From the NCBI GenBank assembly GCA_965246795.1, contig CBDFFN010000008.1, positions 186,001 through 250,000 of the forward strand: a stretch of 64,000 bases of DNA, given 5' to 3'. Below the pieces are notes generated by a model. That model made no database searches. It had not been told where the DNA came from and was given only the letters and a program-made list of their open reading frames with translations. Source of the DNA: JAJXWB01 sp965246795. GTDB taxonomy: Bacteria > Pseudomonadota > Alphaproteobacteria > Rhizobiales > Beijerinckiaceae. The position numbers were made by a program, and so were the translations under genes. The number at the start of each line of letters is the position of its first letter. Position 1 is the stretch's first letter. Positions 1 to 10,037 of this stretch are shown here, piece after piece.

Positions 1-1
1 C

Positions 2-358
2 GTGCTTATGCAGGCCGTCGCGGGGCTCTTCACGACCGACGACGTGCTCGCGGAAGGCCCGTTCAACAAATATGCGTCGGGCTTGTGGTCGGGCCGTGCG
101 AGTTCCTATCACGCACGCGGCTACTGGATCATTCTCGCGTTCGTCGCGATCCACATTGCCGCGAACCTGCTCTACCAGTTCGTCAAACGCGACAAGCTCA
201 TCAACGCGATGGTGACAGGCGAGAAGCCCGCAGCGCCGTATGCCGATGAACGCGAGGCGACGATCGCGCCGATCTTGCGCGCGGTGCTGTGCCTTGCGAT
301 CGCCGCTGCGATCGTCGGTGGCGGCGTCGTCGCATCGGGCGGATCGTTACTTCGCTGA
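2..358 (+). CDS. Cytochrome b561-like membrane subunit, C-terminal part
   Basis: This is the last 118 residues of a membrane b-type cytochrome that begins left of the window. The visible part has the TTDDVLAEGP loop typical of bacterial cytochrome b561/Ni-Fe-hydrogenase b-type subunits, then a hydrophobic helix containing a histidine (AFVAIHIAANLLYQF) suitable as a haem ligand. After it comes the K-x-LI-x-AMVTG segment common to this family, and a final hydrophobic helix before the stop. Such proteins carry electrons between quinone and a soluble or periplasmic partner. No partner gene is visible downstream, because the next gene is on the opposite strand. The family call is firm; the physiological partner is unknown. 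Confidence 0.8.
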   Translation: MLMQAVAGLFTTDDVLAEGPFNKYASGLWSGRASSYHARGYWIILAFVAIHIAANLLYQFVKRDKLINAMVTGEKPAAPYADEREATIAPILRAVLCLAIAAAIVGGGVVASGGSLLR

Positions 359-525
359 GGCATGAAGCACGCCTTTCCGACGCGACCGCAGTGAAGAAGT
401 TGTCGTCGCGATCAAAGCCCGCACATCGTTGAGCGGGTAGATCGCAGCGTTTTTGCCTGTGTCCGTGCCGACGAGAAGCGTTCCTCGTTAGGCGTGCCTC
501 GTTAGAAGTAGCCGACTACAAGAAA

Positions 526-548
526 CGGCCCTTCGTTCAAGCGGGCCG
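526..548. other. Short hairpin between converging genes
   Basis: CGGCCC at 526-531 is complementary to GGGCCG at 543-548 with an 11-base loop. It lies between the end of the cytochrome gene and the end of the RTX gene, where a bidirectional terminator could sit, but there is no following T run on either strand. The 9-base direct repeat CCTCGTTAG occurs twice just upstream, at about 483 and 498. Nothing else is recognisable in the 239-base gap. Confidence 0.3.
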
Positions 549-597
549 CTTCTAGCACTTCATCGACGGGCCGACGAAACCGCCGGCCCCTGCTCCA

Positions 598-3500
598 TCA
601 CGCCAGGATGAAATCCTGCTTCGTGATGGTGTTCGAGCCGCTGCCGCTCACGCCGGAAAGCAGGATCGAGTCGGCGCCGATCTTCACCAGCGTGTCCGAG
701 CCGAGATCGGAGATCTGCACGCGGCTCGAGAAGTTCGAGCCGGTGATGCCGAGCGCGGAAACGTCGAGATAATCCTGACCGCCCCAAGGATTGGCGTCGA
801 AGTCGAGAATCTTGTCCGCGCCGAAGCCGACGGCCTTGAAGGCGAAGACGTCGTTGCCGGAGCCGCCGCGCATCGTGTCGTTACCGGCGCCGCCGATCAA
901 CACGTCGCTGCCGTCCATCCCGTTCAGGGTATCGTTGCCCGCACCGCCGATGAGGATGTTTGACGAACTGTTGCCGGTGCCGGTGAAATTACCGGTGCCG
1001 ACAAAGGTCAGGTTCTCGACATAGGACGACAGCGTGAACGTGTTGCTGGTGGTGAAGACGGTGTCGCGACCGCCGGAGTAATTCTCGACGATCGTGTCGT
1101 TGCTCGCGGCGTAATAAGTGTCGTCGCCGGAGCCGCCTGTGAGGATATTGGCCAGGTCGTTGCCCTTGAGAACGTCGTTGCCGGAACCGCCGGTGACATT
1201 CTCGATCCCCCCGATGGACGCGAAGCCCGACGCAATGCCTGCGGCGAGATCGACCGTCACGCCGGCGGTCGTGCCGGCGTAGGAGAGCGTGTCGACGCCG
1301 TCGCCGAGCTGTGCCGTCACGGTTTCGATGCTGGTCAGCGTGCTGCCTGCGGCCTTCGTCAGTTTCGTGCCGTCGAACGCGACCGACAGCAGTTCGTTGG
1401 CCGCTGTGCCTGTGATGGCGAACGTATCGAAATCCGCGCCGCCATCGATCTGGTCGGCGCCGTCGCCGATTGTGTAGCGGAACGTGTCGTTGCCCCTGCC
1501 ACCCTTCAGCACGTCATTGCCGAGACCACCGGCAATAATGTCGTTGCCGTCCTGTCCGTCGATGACATTGATGCCGTCCGACATCAGGATCATGTCGTTG
1601 CCTTGGCTGCCGATGATGTTCTCGATCGAGGACATCACGTCGCGACCGATATCCGCGCTGATCGCGCGAAGCCGGTTGACGTCCGCGCCTGCCGACGTCG
1701 CCGACAGGTCGTAGGTGTCGATGCCCGCCATGCCGTAGAGGCGGTCGTCGCCGTCACCGGCGCGCGCGATGATGATGTCGTTGCCGATGCCACCTTTGAT
1801 CGTGTCTTTGCCGGTGCCGCCTTCGAGGCGATCGTTGCCGGCGTGGCCGTTGATCATGTCGTCGCCGCCCGCGCCGTAGATGTAGTCGGGGCCGGCGCCG
1901 CCATCGAGCGTGTTGGCATTGTCGTCGCCGTTGATGCCACGGCTCTTAACCGCGATCACGTTGAAGACGGCGTCGTTGTAGTCGGCGTCGCCCGGCTTGG
2001 TGTAGGTGCCGTTCGAGTTGCGCTTCGCCGCGGTATCTTCCCACGCCAACGGGCCGGCAGGCCCGTTCGCGGTGTCGCCGACGAGTGTCGACGCCGTCTG
2101 CGTCGATCCGACGACGGACGACGCATAGTCGACGCCGCCCGCGTTCTTCGACGTTTCCGTGAACAGCGCGCTTGCGCCCGTGCCGTTGAGCAGGATCGGG
2201 TTGCCGCACGAGTCGAGGCGGACGTTCCCGGACGAATCCGCGAGCGCCACAGCCCAGGTGCCGTTCGACAGCCGGACCACCTTCACGGGGCCGGAGGCAT
2301 CCGGTCCGCAGGTGCGTCCGGCGTCCGGGATGAGGAAGTAGCCGATGTCGGCAACGTCGCCGGTGGCCACGGTGAACGACGCCGACGACACGCCCGGCCG
2401 GACTGTCGGGTGCGAACCCTCGGCCTCGATATCGCCGAACAGGATGCCGCCAGCGCCGGTCTTCGTGTTGTACCAGCCGAGTGCGTTGCGATAGCTCGCC
2501 GCTTCCGAGACGAACCGTACGACCAGCGTTGTGAGCTCCGGCGCGTCCGTGACGCGGACGGCGAGCGCCTGCGTCGCGCTTGCACGCGGATCGCCGTTGT
2601 CGCGCACAACGACGACGACGTCGTAGACGTTGTCCGCGCCGGCATCGCCGGGATGTTCGTAGTCTGGCGCATTCTTGAAGCGCAGCAGGCCGGTCGTCGG
2701 ATTGATCGAGAACAGCGATTTATCGGCGCCGCCGACGATCGAATAGGTCAGCGTCTGCCCGGCGTCCGGGTCGGTCGCGTGCAGCGTCGTCACGACATAG
2801 GTGTTCTCGACAACGCGGATTTCGCCACCGGGTGAAGCGAAAACCGGCGGGCTATTCGGCGATGTCGAGATGACGAATACGTCGGGCGCAATGGGCTGGC
2901 CGTTGATCCGAGGATCGCTGCTCGTCACATCATAGTGGATCGTCGTCGTGTTGCCGGGCGTTTCCCCGGGCGCCGGCGTGACATGCAGCACGACATCCGG
3001 ATCGCCCGGATGGAACGTGATGATGACAGGCGTTCCCGGCGGCTGGTTGTCGATGCTGGAGTGATCGTCCGGCGTGACTTTCACGGTAACATCGGTCGTC
3101 GCGCCAACAGGTGCTTTGATTTTGATGTCGGTGCCGGTGTTCTCGTCGAGGGTGCCGCTGCCACCGCTGGTCGAACCCGCGGTGTTGCCATTGCCGTTAC
3201 CGTTGTTGCCGGTGTTGTTGTTGTTGGTTCCGTCGTTCGGGTGGCTGTTGGTGATCGTCACTTGCGGCAGGACGAAGGTCTTGAACGAGCCGTCCTTGAT
3301 GAGCAGACCGCTGTCGAGGAAGGCGTCGCGGCCGTCTTTCGTCTCGATCGTCAGCGTGTTCAGCGCGCCCTGATTGACGAGCCCGGTGATGGTCAGCGTC
3401 TTCGTATAGGCGTCGGCCTTGATCGTGTTGGCGAGCGGTCCGGTGCCGACGGGATTGAGGATTAGGTCGCTCGTGCCGGAGAAAATCAGGCTCTTCAGCG

Positions 3501-6500
3501 ACAGCGACGATCCGTCGGAGATCGCGCCGATCTCCTTGCCGTTCAGCTTGATGCTGAACATGTCGGAGAGCGCGCTGCCGTCGAACTCCGGCAATTCTTC
3601 CGAGAACAGGACGACATCGATCGAGAAGGCCGTGTCGCCGGCCTTTGGCCGGAACGAGTAGGTCATGCTCGTGTCGTCGCCCTCGAGACCGGGCGCGCCG
3701 AGGTCGGTGGACAGGTCGCCCGTCGGCTCGATGTAGTCGGGCGAGACATTGATGGCGCCCGTGACGACTTCCCCGGTGCCACCATATTCCGCGATGTAGA
3801 GATAAAGCGGGCCCGAAGATGACACTCCGTTCGGAGGTGTCAGATCGAAACCGATCGAGCCGCCGTCACCGAGCGTGAGGGCGCCGTTGCCGTTCGAAGC
3901 CGCGAACTGGCCGAGGCGGACATTGCCTGCGTCGACGAGATCGCCGAAGGCGTGGTTGACGTCTTGTGCATAGGGATCCGCGCCGGCCCTTTGCGTGCCT
4001 TGCTTGAAGTGAATGCCGGCGTTGGAATAATCGAACGCGTTGATGCGAGGCAGATATGCCTCATCGTCGAAATTATCGCCATCTGTGACGACGTCGATCT
4101 TCTTCGCGCTGAGGGCCACTGCTTCGAGATCGAAGCCACTGAGATAGCCGCTGTTACCGCCCATCTTCGAATCGCTGTCGCCGAGCGAGATCGACCGGAT
4201 ATCGATCCCGAGCCCGGAGAGATCAGCGACGAAAATGTCGCTGTTGTTCGTGCGCCCGATCTTGCGGAACGTCACCGGGATACTCGTGACGGTCGATCCG
4301 CTTCCCGACGACGTGTTTTTCCCCGGCAGGTCTTCGACGCGCCCGGTCGAAAGAATGATGCCGTTGCCGAGACCGAAGGGGTCGCCGCTGAACTTGCCGA
4401 TCGCTTCGGCGCTGCCGGACAGCGTGAGCGACGAATTCGTGACGCCGCTGCCGTCCAGCATGCCTTTGAGGTCGGCGATGTTGTTTGTCTGCTCGACGGT
4501 AAAGCCGTTAACGGTCACGGCATTGGCCGTGAAAGCCGTGCGTGCCGCGAAGCTCGAAGTTGTCGCGCTGCTGCCAGACGAGGCGGCGGGCAGGGGCACG
4601 AATGTGTAATTCGGGCTGTCGCCCCCAACGTAAGTGACGTAGCTCCCGTTGAGATCGAAATTTACGATCCCGTCGATCTCGGCAATGAACTCGTCCTCGT
4701 TCGTGCCCGGCGTGTCATCGCGGTAGAGATAGGTAATGCCCGCAGACGTGTCGGTCGCCACGTAATAGTTGGACGACGAGCCGTAAAGCTGGATCGAGTC
4801 GCCCTCGGCGACGTTGAAATCGGTGATGTGCGCGAAGTTCGGTGAGCTTCGATAGGTGTCTCCGCCATCGTCGTAAAGACTGCCGCCGTTGTAGCCGCGC
4901 ACGCTGTCAGCGGCGACGCCGAGCACGAAAAGGTCGGCGCCGGTGCCGCCCGTCAGCGTGTCGACCTCGTCGGTGTCGACATGGGCGATCGAGGTGGCCC
5001 AGTTGAGATTGCCGCCAATGAGAATGTCATCGCCGGCGCCACCCTTGATGTCGTCGTCGCCCGAGAATCCGAAAATGAGGTCGTTGCCTTCGCCGCCGTC
5101 GAGATAATCGTCGCCACGCAATTGGTCATAGCGTGTCGGATTCGGTGACTCCGGATCGGGTTGCGGGATCTGGGCGTCGTAGAAGGACGGTACGGCGATG
5201 AACGTGCCGCTCAATGTGTCGCTTTGGTTCGATCCCGTGACGTACAGGCGTTCGATCCCGGTGAAGTCCACACGGGTGCTATTCGCGCCGATACCCGTGC
5301 CGACGTAGTAGCCGGCATTGGTTTCCAGCTCCGGCGCAGGGCTGTTGCCACCGTCGGTATAGCGGTAGAGCCGAAGGCCGGTCGAAATCGGATTGACGGC
5401 GCTTGTGACGCCATAGCCCTGCAGGCTCGAATAATCGAGAACCAGTTGGTCGCCCGCGTGGGTGAAGAAATCGTTCTGGATGTAATAGCTGCTGTCGCCG
5501 CTGGACGGGTAGAGACCCGCGCTTTCGAAGCCGCCATCGACAACGTCGACACCGAGTCCCGGCGCGATGACGTCGTCGCCCGAACCCGTGCTGAAGTTGT
5601 TGTTGTGAACACCGGCCTGGAAGAGAACGTCGTCCCCCGAGCCCGTGACGATGTCGCCGAGGAACTCGAAGTTGCGGACGCCGCCACCGCCGCTAAGCGA
5701 AAGGTTCGTGCCGCGGAATTCGGTGTTCGTGCTGCGGCCGATCAGAACGACGTCGTCCGTCACGCTGCCGAGTGAGATGGACAGTGTGTCGAGGCCGGAA
5801 CCGCCGTCGAGCAGGAACGAGCCTGTGCCGCCATCCGTGCGCAGGTTGCGGTTGGCATCCGTTCCGTAGCTGACGGTGTCGTTGCCGGCGCCGGCGAGCA
5901 CAAAATCGACGCCCGTGCCGGCAAGAATCGTGTCGTTACCCGATCCCGTGACGATGACGTCGTTGCCGGCACCACCGTAAATCGTATCGTCGCTTTGCGT
6001 GCCGACGACGACAAGTTGCTCGATCGAATCGAAGGTGACGGTTGTGAGCGTGCTGGTGTTGGCGGCGTTGCGCCTTGTCAGCGAACCGTTCGTTGTCGAA
6101 CCGATATTGTAACCGCCGGTCACGCCACGACCGACGTCGATCCCTGCGCCGGAGAAATTTGTGACAATCGTGTCGGTGCCGCCGCGGCCGGATACGATTT
6201 CCGTCGCGACCTTGCCCGAAATATTCGGATTGATGACGTTGTTGACGTCGCTTCCGCGCAGCGTGTCGCCGGAGGTCGAGCCAAGAATGTTTTCGATATT
6301 GGCGTAGGTGTCGCCTTCCGCCGTACCTCCCAAGCCTGTGGCAAGAAGGTCCACGTTCACGCCAACCTGGGAGTCGTCGTAATAGACCCAGTCGATGCCC
6401 GTTCCGCCGTCGAGCTGGTCCGCGCCGAGACCGCCGACAAGAATATCGAAGCCGGCGTCGCCGTTGATGATGTCGGCGCCGTCGCGACCTTCGATGCGAT

Positions 6501-9500
6501 TGTTGCCGATGTCGCCGGTCAGACGGTCGCCGCTGTTCGAACCGATGAGGTTCTCGAATGTGCTGCGCCCGCGCCCTCCGGCCTCGGGAACCTCGACCAT
6601 CACAATCGTATCGGGGCCGGCCGCCGTGTTCTGGACCGTGCCGAAGGGCGGGAGGTTGATCTGGCTCGCGCCGAGATCGACTGTCACCGGTCCGCCGACG
6701 TGCTGATAGCTCAGCGTGTCGGTGCCGGCACCGCCATCAAGAGTGTCGCCGTCGCCGCCGCCGTAGATGAGGTCGTCACCGTAATCGCCGGAAACGATGT
6801 CGCGACCGCCGCGGCCTTCGAGGATGTCGTTACCGTCTGCGCCGTAGAGCTGGTTGTCGGACGAGTTGCCGAGGATGGAGTCGGAATTGAGCGATCCCTG
6901 AACCGCCTCGATGCCGATGAGGAAATCGTACTGCGCGTCGCCGCCATATTGGATGTAGCGCTGCAGATCGATGTCGACCGCGCCCCATGACGTCACATAG
7001 GTCGTGCCATCGACGCCCTGCGTACCGTCGGCCTTCGTCGCCGTATCGCCGATGATGAGGTCCGCGCCGGCTCCACCGAAGAGGAAATCTTCGCCCTTGC
7101 CGCCGATGAGGATGTCGTTGCCCTCGCCACCTTCGAAATAGACGCCCGTCGTGATGCCATAGGCGGTGCGGATATCGTCGTTGTTGACCGTGCCGATGAC
7201 GCTTTCGATGCTGATGAGGCGATCGCCGTCCGCATCGCCGCCGGAGCCGGAGCTTTCGCCATTCGGCGTCACCGTGACCGTGACGCCGACATTGGTGCCC
7301 TGGTTCGCCATTGAATAGTCGACGGTGTCGAACCCGGCGCCGCCGTCGAGCGTGTCGCCGCCCGCGCCGCCATCGAGCTGATCGTTATCGTTGCCGCCGT
7401 AAAGATTGTCGCTCCCGGCGCCGCCGGTGAGAACGTCGTTGCCGGCCTGGCCGAGAATCGTGTCGTCGCCGGCGCCGCCGGACATGACGTCGTTGCCGGC
7501 ACCCGCATCGATGACGGCCTGGATGAAGACATCCGACTGGATGACGAGCGTGTCGTCGCCATCGTCGAAAGCGGCGCGGATGATGCCAGGTATCGTGACG
7601 CGCTGTGTGAAGCCGTAGGCCGACACGTCGAGCATGTTCGGCACGACGACGGGCGGTGCATTGACAGCCGGATTGATGGCATCGCCGCCCGGATTGCGGG
7701 CAAGCGCGATGATGTAGGATTCGTTCAGCCGCTCGTCGGCGGGCGTGTTCGGGTCATCGGGTATCGTGAGAACCGCGGACACATCGCCATGTTCGTTGGT
7801 GATCTTGCGGTCGCCGGCACGCGGGCCGACGTTGAGGAACAGGTCCGTTCCAACGGCCGTGGCGAGGCCCGGCGCGAGCGGCGTCGGCTCGACGGTGGCC
7901 GGCGGGCACGGAAGGACGTGGAAGTCGCCGAGGATGATGTTGGCGAGCGGAATCTTCTTCTCGACGGAGAACGGACCGAAGCCGATCTCGATCGAGATGT
8001 TGAACGCAATGCCGGCGGTGCCGCCGAGCGGCTCGAAAATACAGTCGAAGCCGTCCTTGGCGGGGCGGTACTTGCCGTCGGAAAATTCCGCGGCCTTGAA
8101 GTAGGCGTAGACTCCGAAGTTGAAATCCGCGTCGGCCGTGAGGCTTGCACCCGCAAAGCCGACGCCCGCACCGCCGGTCAGCGTCGTCGCGAGCGTACCG
8201 ACGGGCAGATAGTTGAGGCCTTCCGGATTGATATAGGGCGTCGCCACCGGGGTCGCATTGCCGGTGTTCACGAAGAACCCGTGCGTGAAATCGTGGTCGA
8301 TCAGACCCTTCGTATCGTAGCCGACATCGACGTCGACGTTGACCTTGATGCGCCCTTCGAGCTTGATCCCGAGCGGTCCAAGCAGCGGAAAGAAGCCGCC
8401 GTAGCTCTGATCGAGGTTGAAGGCGGGAACGTCGAACTTGACGAGATCGACCGGGTCATTCGTCAGCAGGATTTTCAGAATGTCTTCGGGGTGCTCAAAC
8501 AGCCCGAACTCAAAACCTTTACCGGCCTTGTCCTGATCCGGTCCAAGTCCCGGAATGCCGCTGACGTCGATATCGCTGAAGAAATTGACGAGTTCGGGCG
8601 GCAGGATGCCTGTCAGTTTCGCCTTTAGATCGGCAACGATCGCCGCGGGATCGGAGGTCGACGCCAGGACGCCGTTGATGAGCGTACCGCCGCCGAAATC
8701 GACGTCGCCGCCGCCGGTCGTCGCACCCTCGATTTTGCGGATCTGCTGGATGAGCGCGAGCGCCTGATAGAATGTCGTCAGCTGGTCCTTGAGCGAGCTG
8801 TTTGCCGTGGCCGCAAGGTCGCCGATCGTAATGATGCCGTCGCCGCCGCCCGACAGGCTGCCGACCTGATCGAGCAGACCGACCATGCCCGGGATCTTGT
8901 GCGCGATCGAATTGAGCACCGGTACGGGCGCGACGGCGATGTCGATCATCGTTCCGAGTGCGCCGGTGCCGAAGAGCTCGTTGATATCCTTGAACGTGTC
9001 GCCGACGATGCCGAGGTAAGAATCGAGGTCGACCTTCAGGTTCGACACGCCGATCGTCGGCGCCGCGAATGTATGTCCGTCCGAGCCGAACGAGGCCGTG
9101 AAACGGCCGCTGATGTCGGGCAGCAGTTTGTTGGCCAGTGCATCGCTGTTGTCGGTGGTTGCGAAGTCGAGATCGAGTTTCGCAGTACCCGAAAGCGTCG
9201 GGTCGACGGTGTAGTTGCCGGCGGAATCGAGCGACAGGTTGAGACCGAAGTCGGCCGACAGTTCCGGCGTGCTCGCATCATGATCCCCGAAAGTGACCTC
9301 GGCCACGCCGAGGTTCGCATTCGTGGCGGGAATCGACAGATTCGTGTCGACGTGAAGCTGGAGTTCCGGAGTGCCCGTGTCCTTCAGCGAGAATGTTCCG
9401 TCGGTCGCGAAAGAGACGGTTGCATTGAACGTGGCGACGAAATGCGCGCTGGCGTTGATCGAGAAGTCGAGGAAGCTGCCGAGGCTGTCGCCGAGATTGA

Positions 9501-9837
9501 TCTGCGTCGATGCTGTATCCACCGTCTTCGACGTCATAAAGTTGATGTCGACAGCGCCGGTTGTCGTGTCTTTCGACGCGTGGACATCGGAAATGCCGAG
9601 GCCGTTGATCGCTGAGACGAGTGCGTCGGCGACATCGCTGCCAGTCGGCGCATTGTCGATGGCCTGATGCAGTCTGTCCCGCAAATCATCGAAAGGTTTT
9701 GCGGCATCTGCGCCATTCGGCAGGCCGGTGATGTCCTTCAGGAAGGGCAGCGCCGTGGCGATGCCTTTGCTCGCAGTGTCGATCTGATTGACGAACGTAT
9801 CGATTGCGTCGCGCGCCTGCTGGAGCGTCAGTGCCAT
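598..9837 (-). CDS. Giant RTX calcium-binding adhesin/exoprotein with anchor-L, cadherin and DUF4114-like domains
   Basis: A 3,079-residue protein, probably exported by a type I system and folded by Ca2+ outside the cell. I take the ATG at 9837 (MALTLQQARD) as the start because a GGGGGA ribosome site lies about 10 bases upstream; a longer frame to 9921 has no such support. Approximate layout: residues 1-770 are beta-rich without recognisable motif; 770-1615 hold many RTX nonapeptides (GGAGNDVLTGG type); 1770-2195 resemble a choice-of-anchor-L domain (NGIILSTGRVEDLPG); an Asn/Gly-rich linker follows; 2330-2430 is cadherin-like (ATDPDAGQTLTYSI, DVVVVVRDNGDP); 2440-2630 resembles DUF4114 (LGWYN, GYFLIPD); 2630-3010 is a second RTX block; the last 60 residues look like the C-terminal secretion signal. 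There is no N-terminal signal peptide, which fits type I export. No export ABC/MFP/OMP genes are in the window. A role as adhesin or surface-layer protein is inference. Confidence 0.88.
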   Translation of the reverse strand: MALTLQQARDAIDTFVNQIDTASKGIATALPFLKDITGLPNGADAAKPFDDLRDRLHQAIDNAPTGSDVADALVSAINGLGISDVHASKDTTTGAVDINFMTSKTVDTASTQINLGDSLGSFLDFSINASAHFVATFNATVSFATDGTFSLKDTGTPELQLHVDTNLSIPATNANLGVAEVTFGDHDASTPELSADFGLNLSLDSAGNYTVDPTLSGTAKLDLDFATTDNSDALANKLLPDISGRFTASFGSDGHTFAAPTIGVSNLKVDLDSYLGIVGDTFKDINELFGTGALGTMIDIAVAPVPVLNSIAHKIPGMVGLLDQVGSLSGGGDGIITIGDLAATANSSLKDQLTTFYQALALIQQIRKIEGATTGGGDVDFGGGTLINGVLASTSDPAAIVADLKAKLTGILPPELVNFFSDIDVSGIPGLGPDQDKAGKGFEFGLFEHPEDILKILLTNDPVDLVKFDVPAFNLDQSYGGFFPLLGPLGIKLEGRIKVNVDVDVGYDTKGLIDHDFTHGFFVNTGNATPVATPYINPEGLNYLPVGTLATTLTGGAGVGFAGASLTADADFNFGVYAYFKAAEFSDGKYRPAKDGFDCIFEPLGGTAGIAFNISIEIGFGPFSVEKKIPLANIILGDFHVLPCPPATVEPTPLAPGLATAVGTDLFLNVGPRAGDRKITNEHGDVSAVLTIPDDPNTPADERLNESYIIALARNPGGDAINPAVNAPPVVVPNMLDVSAYGFTQRVTIPGIIRAAFDDGDDTLVIQSDVFIQAVIDAGAGNDVMSGGAGDDTILGQAGNDVLTGGAGSDNLYGGNDNDQLDGGAGGDTLDGGAGFDTVDYSMANQGTNVGVTVTVTPNGESSGSGGDADGDRLISIESVIGTVNNDDIRTAYGITTGVYFEGGEGNDILIGGKGEDFLFGGAGADLIIGDTATKADGTQGVDGTTYVTSWGAVDIDLQRYIQYGGDAQYDFLIGIEAVQGSLNSDSILGNSSDNQLYGADGNDILEGRGGRDIVSGDYGDDLIYGGGDGDTLDGGAGTDTLSYQHVGGPVTVDLGASQINLPPFGTVQNTAAGPDTIVMVEVPEAGGRGRSTFENLIGSNSGDRLTGDIGNNRIEGRDGADIINGDAGFDILVGGLGADQLDGGTGIDWVYYDDSQVGVNVDLLATGLGGTAEGDTYANIENILGSTSGDTLRGSDVNNVINPNISGKVATEIVSGRGGTDTIVTNFSGAGIDVGRGVTGGYNIGSTTNGSLTRRNAANTSTLTTVTFDSIEQLVVVGTQSDDTIYGGAGNDVIVTGSGNDTILAGTGVDFVLAGAGNDTVSYGTDANRNLRTDGGTGSFLLDGGSGLDTLSISLGSVTDDVVLIGRSTNTEFRGTNLSLSGGGGVRNFEFLGDIVTGSGDDVLFQAGVHNNNFSTGSGDDVIAPGLGVDVVDGGFESAGLYPSSGDSSYYIQNDFFTHAGDQLVLDYSSLQGYGVTSAVNPISTGLRLYRYTDGGNSPAPELETNAGYYVGTGIGANSTRVDFTGIERLYVTGSNQSDTLSGTFIAVPSFYDAQIPQPDPESPNPTRYDQLRGDDYLDGGEGNDLIFGFSGDDDIKGGAGDDILIGGNLNWATSIAHVDTDEVDTLTGGTGADLFVLGVAADSVRGYNGGSLYDDGGDTYRSSPNFAHITDFNVAEGDSIQLYGSSSNYYVATDTSAGITYLYRDDTPGTNEDEFIAEIDGIVNFDLNGSYVTYVGGDSPNYTFVPLPAASSGSSATTSSFAARTAFTANAVTVNGFTVEQTNNIADLKGMLDGSGVTNSSLTLSGSAEAIGKFSGDPFGLGNGIILSTGRVEDLPGKNTSSGSGSTVTSIPVTFRKIGRTNNSDIFVADLSGLGIDIRSISLGDSDSKMGGNSGYLSGFDLEAVALSAKKIDVVTDGDNFDDEAYLPRINAFDYSNAGIHFKQGTQRAGADPYAQDVNHAFGDLVDAGNVRLGQFAASNGNGALTLGDGGSIGFDLTPPNGVSSSGPLYLYIAEYGGTGEVVTGAINVSPDYIEPTGDLSTDLGAPGLEGDDTSMTYSFRPKAGDTAFSIDVVLFSEELPEFDGSALSDMFSIKLNGKEIGAISDGSSLSLKSLIFSGTSDLILNPVGTGPLANTIKADAYTKTLTITGLVNQGALNTLTIETKDGRDAFLDSGLLIKDGSFKTFVLPQVTITNSHPNDGTNNNNTGNNGNGNGNTAGSTSGGSGTLDENTGTDIKIKAPVGATTDVTVKVTPDDHSSIDNQPPGTPVIITFHPGDPDVVLHVTPAPGETPGNTTTIHYDVTSSDPRINGQPIAPDVFVISTSPNSPPVFASPGGEIRVVENTYVVTTLHATDPDAGQTLTYSIVGGADKSLFSINPTTGLLRFKNAPDYEHPGDAGADNVYDVVVVVRDNGDPRASATQALAVRVTDAPELTTLVVRFVSEAASYRNALGWYNTKTGAGGILFGDIEAEGSHPTVRPGVSSASFTVATGDVADIGYFLIPDAGRTCGPDASGPVKVVRLSNGTWAVALADSSGNVRLDSCGNPILLNGTGASALFTETSKNAGGVDYASSVVGSTQTASTLVGDTANGPAGPLAWEDTAAKRNSNGTYTKPGDADYNDAVFNVIAVKSRGINGDDNANTLDGGAGPDYIYGAGGDDMINGHAGNDRLEGGTGKDTIKGGIGNDIIIARAGDGDDRLYGMAGIDTYDLSATSAGADVNRLRAISADIGRDVMSSIENIIGSQGNDMILMSDGINVIDGQDGNDIIAGGLGNDVLKGGRGNDTFRYTIGDGADQIDGGADFDTFAITGTAANELLSVAFDGTKLTKAAGSTLTSIETVTAQLGDGVDTLSYAGTTAGVTVDLAAGIASGFASIGGIENVTGGSGNDVLKGNDLANILTGGSGDDTYYAASNDTIVENYSGGRDTVFTTSNTFTLSSYVENLTFVGTGNFTGTGNSSSNILIGGAGNDTLNGMDGSDVLIGGAGNDTMRGGSGNDVFAFKAVGFGADKILDFDANPWGGQDYLDVSALGITGSNFSSRVQISDLGSDTLVKIGADSILLSGVSGSGSNTITKQDFILA
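800..1940 (-). repeat. RTX nonapeptide-coding repeat block 2
   Basis: A second series of GGxGxDxLx codon repeats near the C-terminus of the same protein, for example GGAGPDYIYG near 1890 and GGAGNDTMRGG near 870. It directly precedes the C-terminal secretion-signal-like segment, the usual place for RTX repeats in type I substrates. Confidence 0.85.
5000..7520 (-). repeat. RTX nonapeptide-coding repeat block 1
   Basis: Degenerate DNA repeats encoding GGxGxDxLx nonapeptides, grouped in clusters of roughly 4 to 8 separated by 60-150 residue spacers. Examples are GGAGNDVLTGG near 7440 and GGEGNDLIFG near 5080. Each cluster should form a Ca2+-binding parallel beta-roll. The DNA copies vary in sequence, so this is protein-level repetition, not a recent tandem expansion. 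Confidence 0.85.
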
Positions 9838-10037
9838 CGTGATTATCCCCCACCCACGCGCACAAAACCCGCCCTGCTCGAAAGCAGGCGGTCGCCTCCC
9901 GCGTCCGCGCGCGGCAGGCATTCCAGCGATGTTTTGTGGCCCCTCAGCCCGAAAGGTTAACGAACAGGCTGCTGGCAGGCAATGGTTTTTTAGTTACACG
10001 GCGATGACAATCGCGGACAGTCTTCGGCCTTCCGCGC

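Noticed and set aside
526..548. Rho-independent terminator between cytochrome and RTX genes
   Set aside because: The hairpin has only six pairs, an 11-base loop and no T tract, so I list it only as a hairpin.
1603..2835. 410-codon open frame on the plus strand opposite the RTX gene
   Set aside because: Its translation is Arg/Val/Ala-rich without domains and it is the exact antisense of RTX repeat codons; high-GC codon bias keeps the opposite frame open.
800..7520. Regular repeats that could be mistaken for a CRISPR array or satellite
   Set aside because: The period is 27 bases, matching nonapeptides, copies vary, there are no unique spacers of constant size and no cas genes; they encode RTX motifs.
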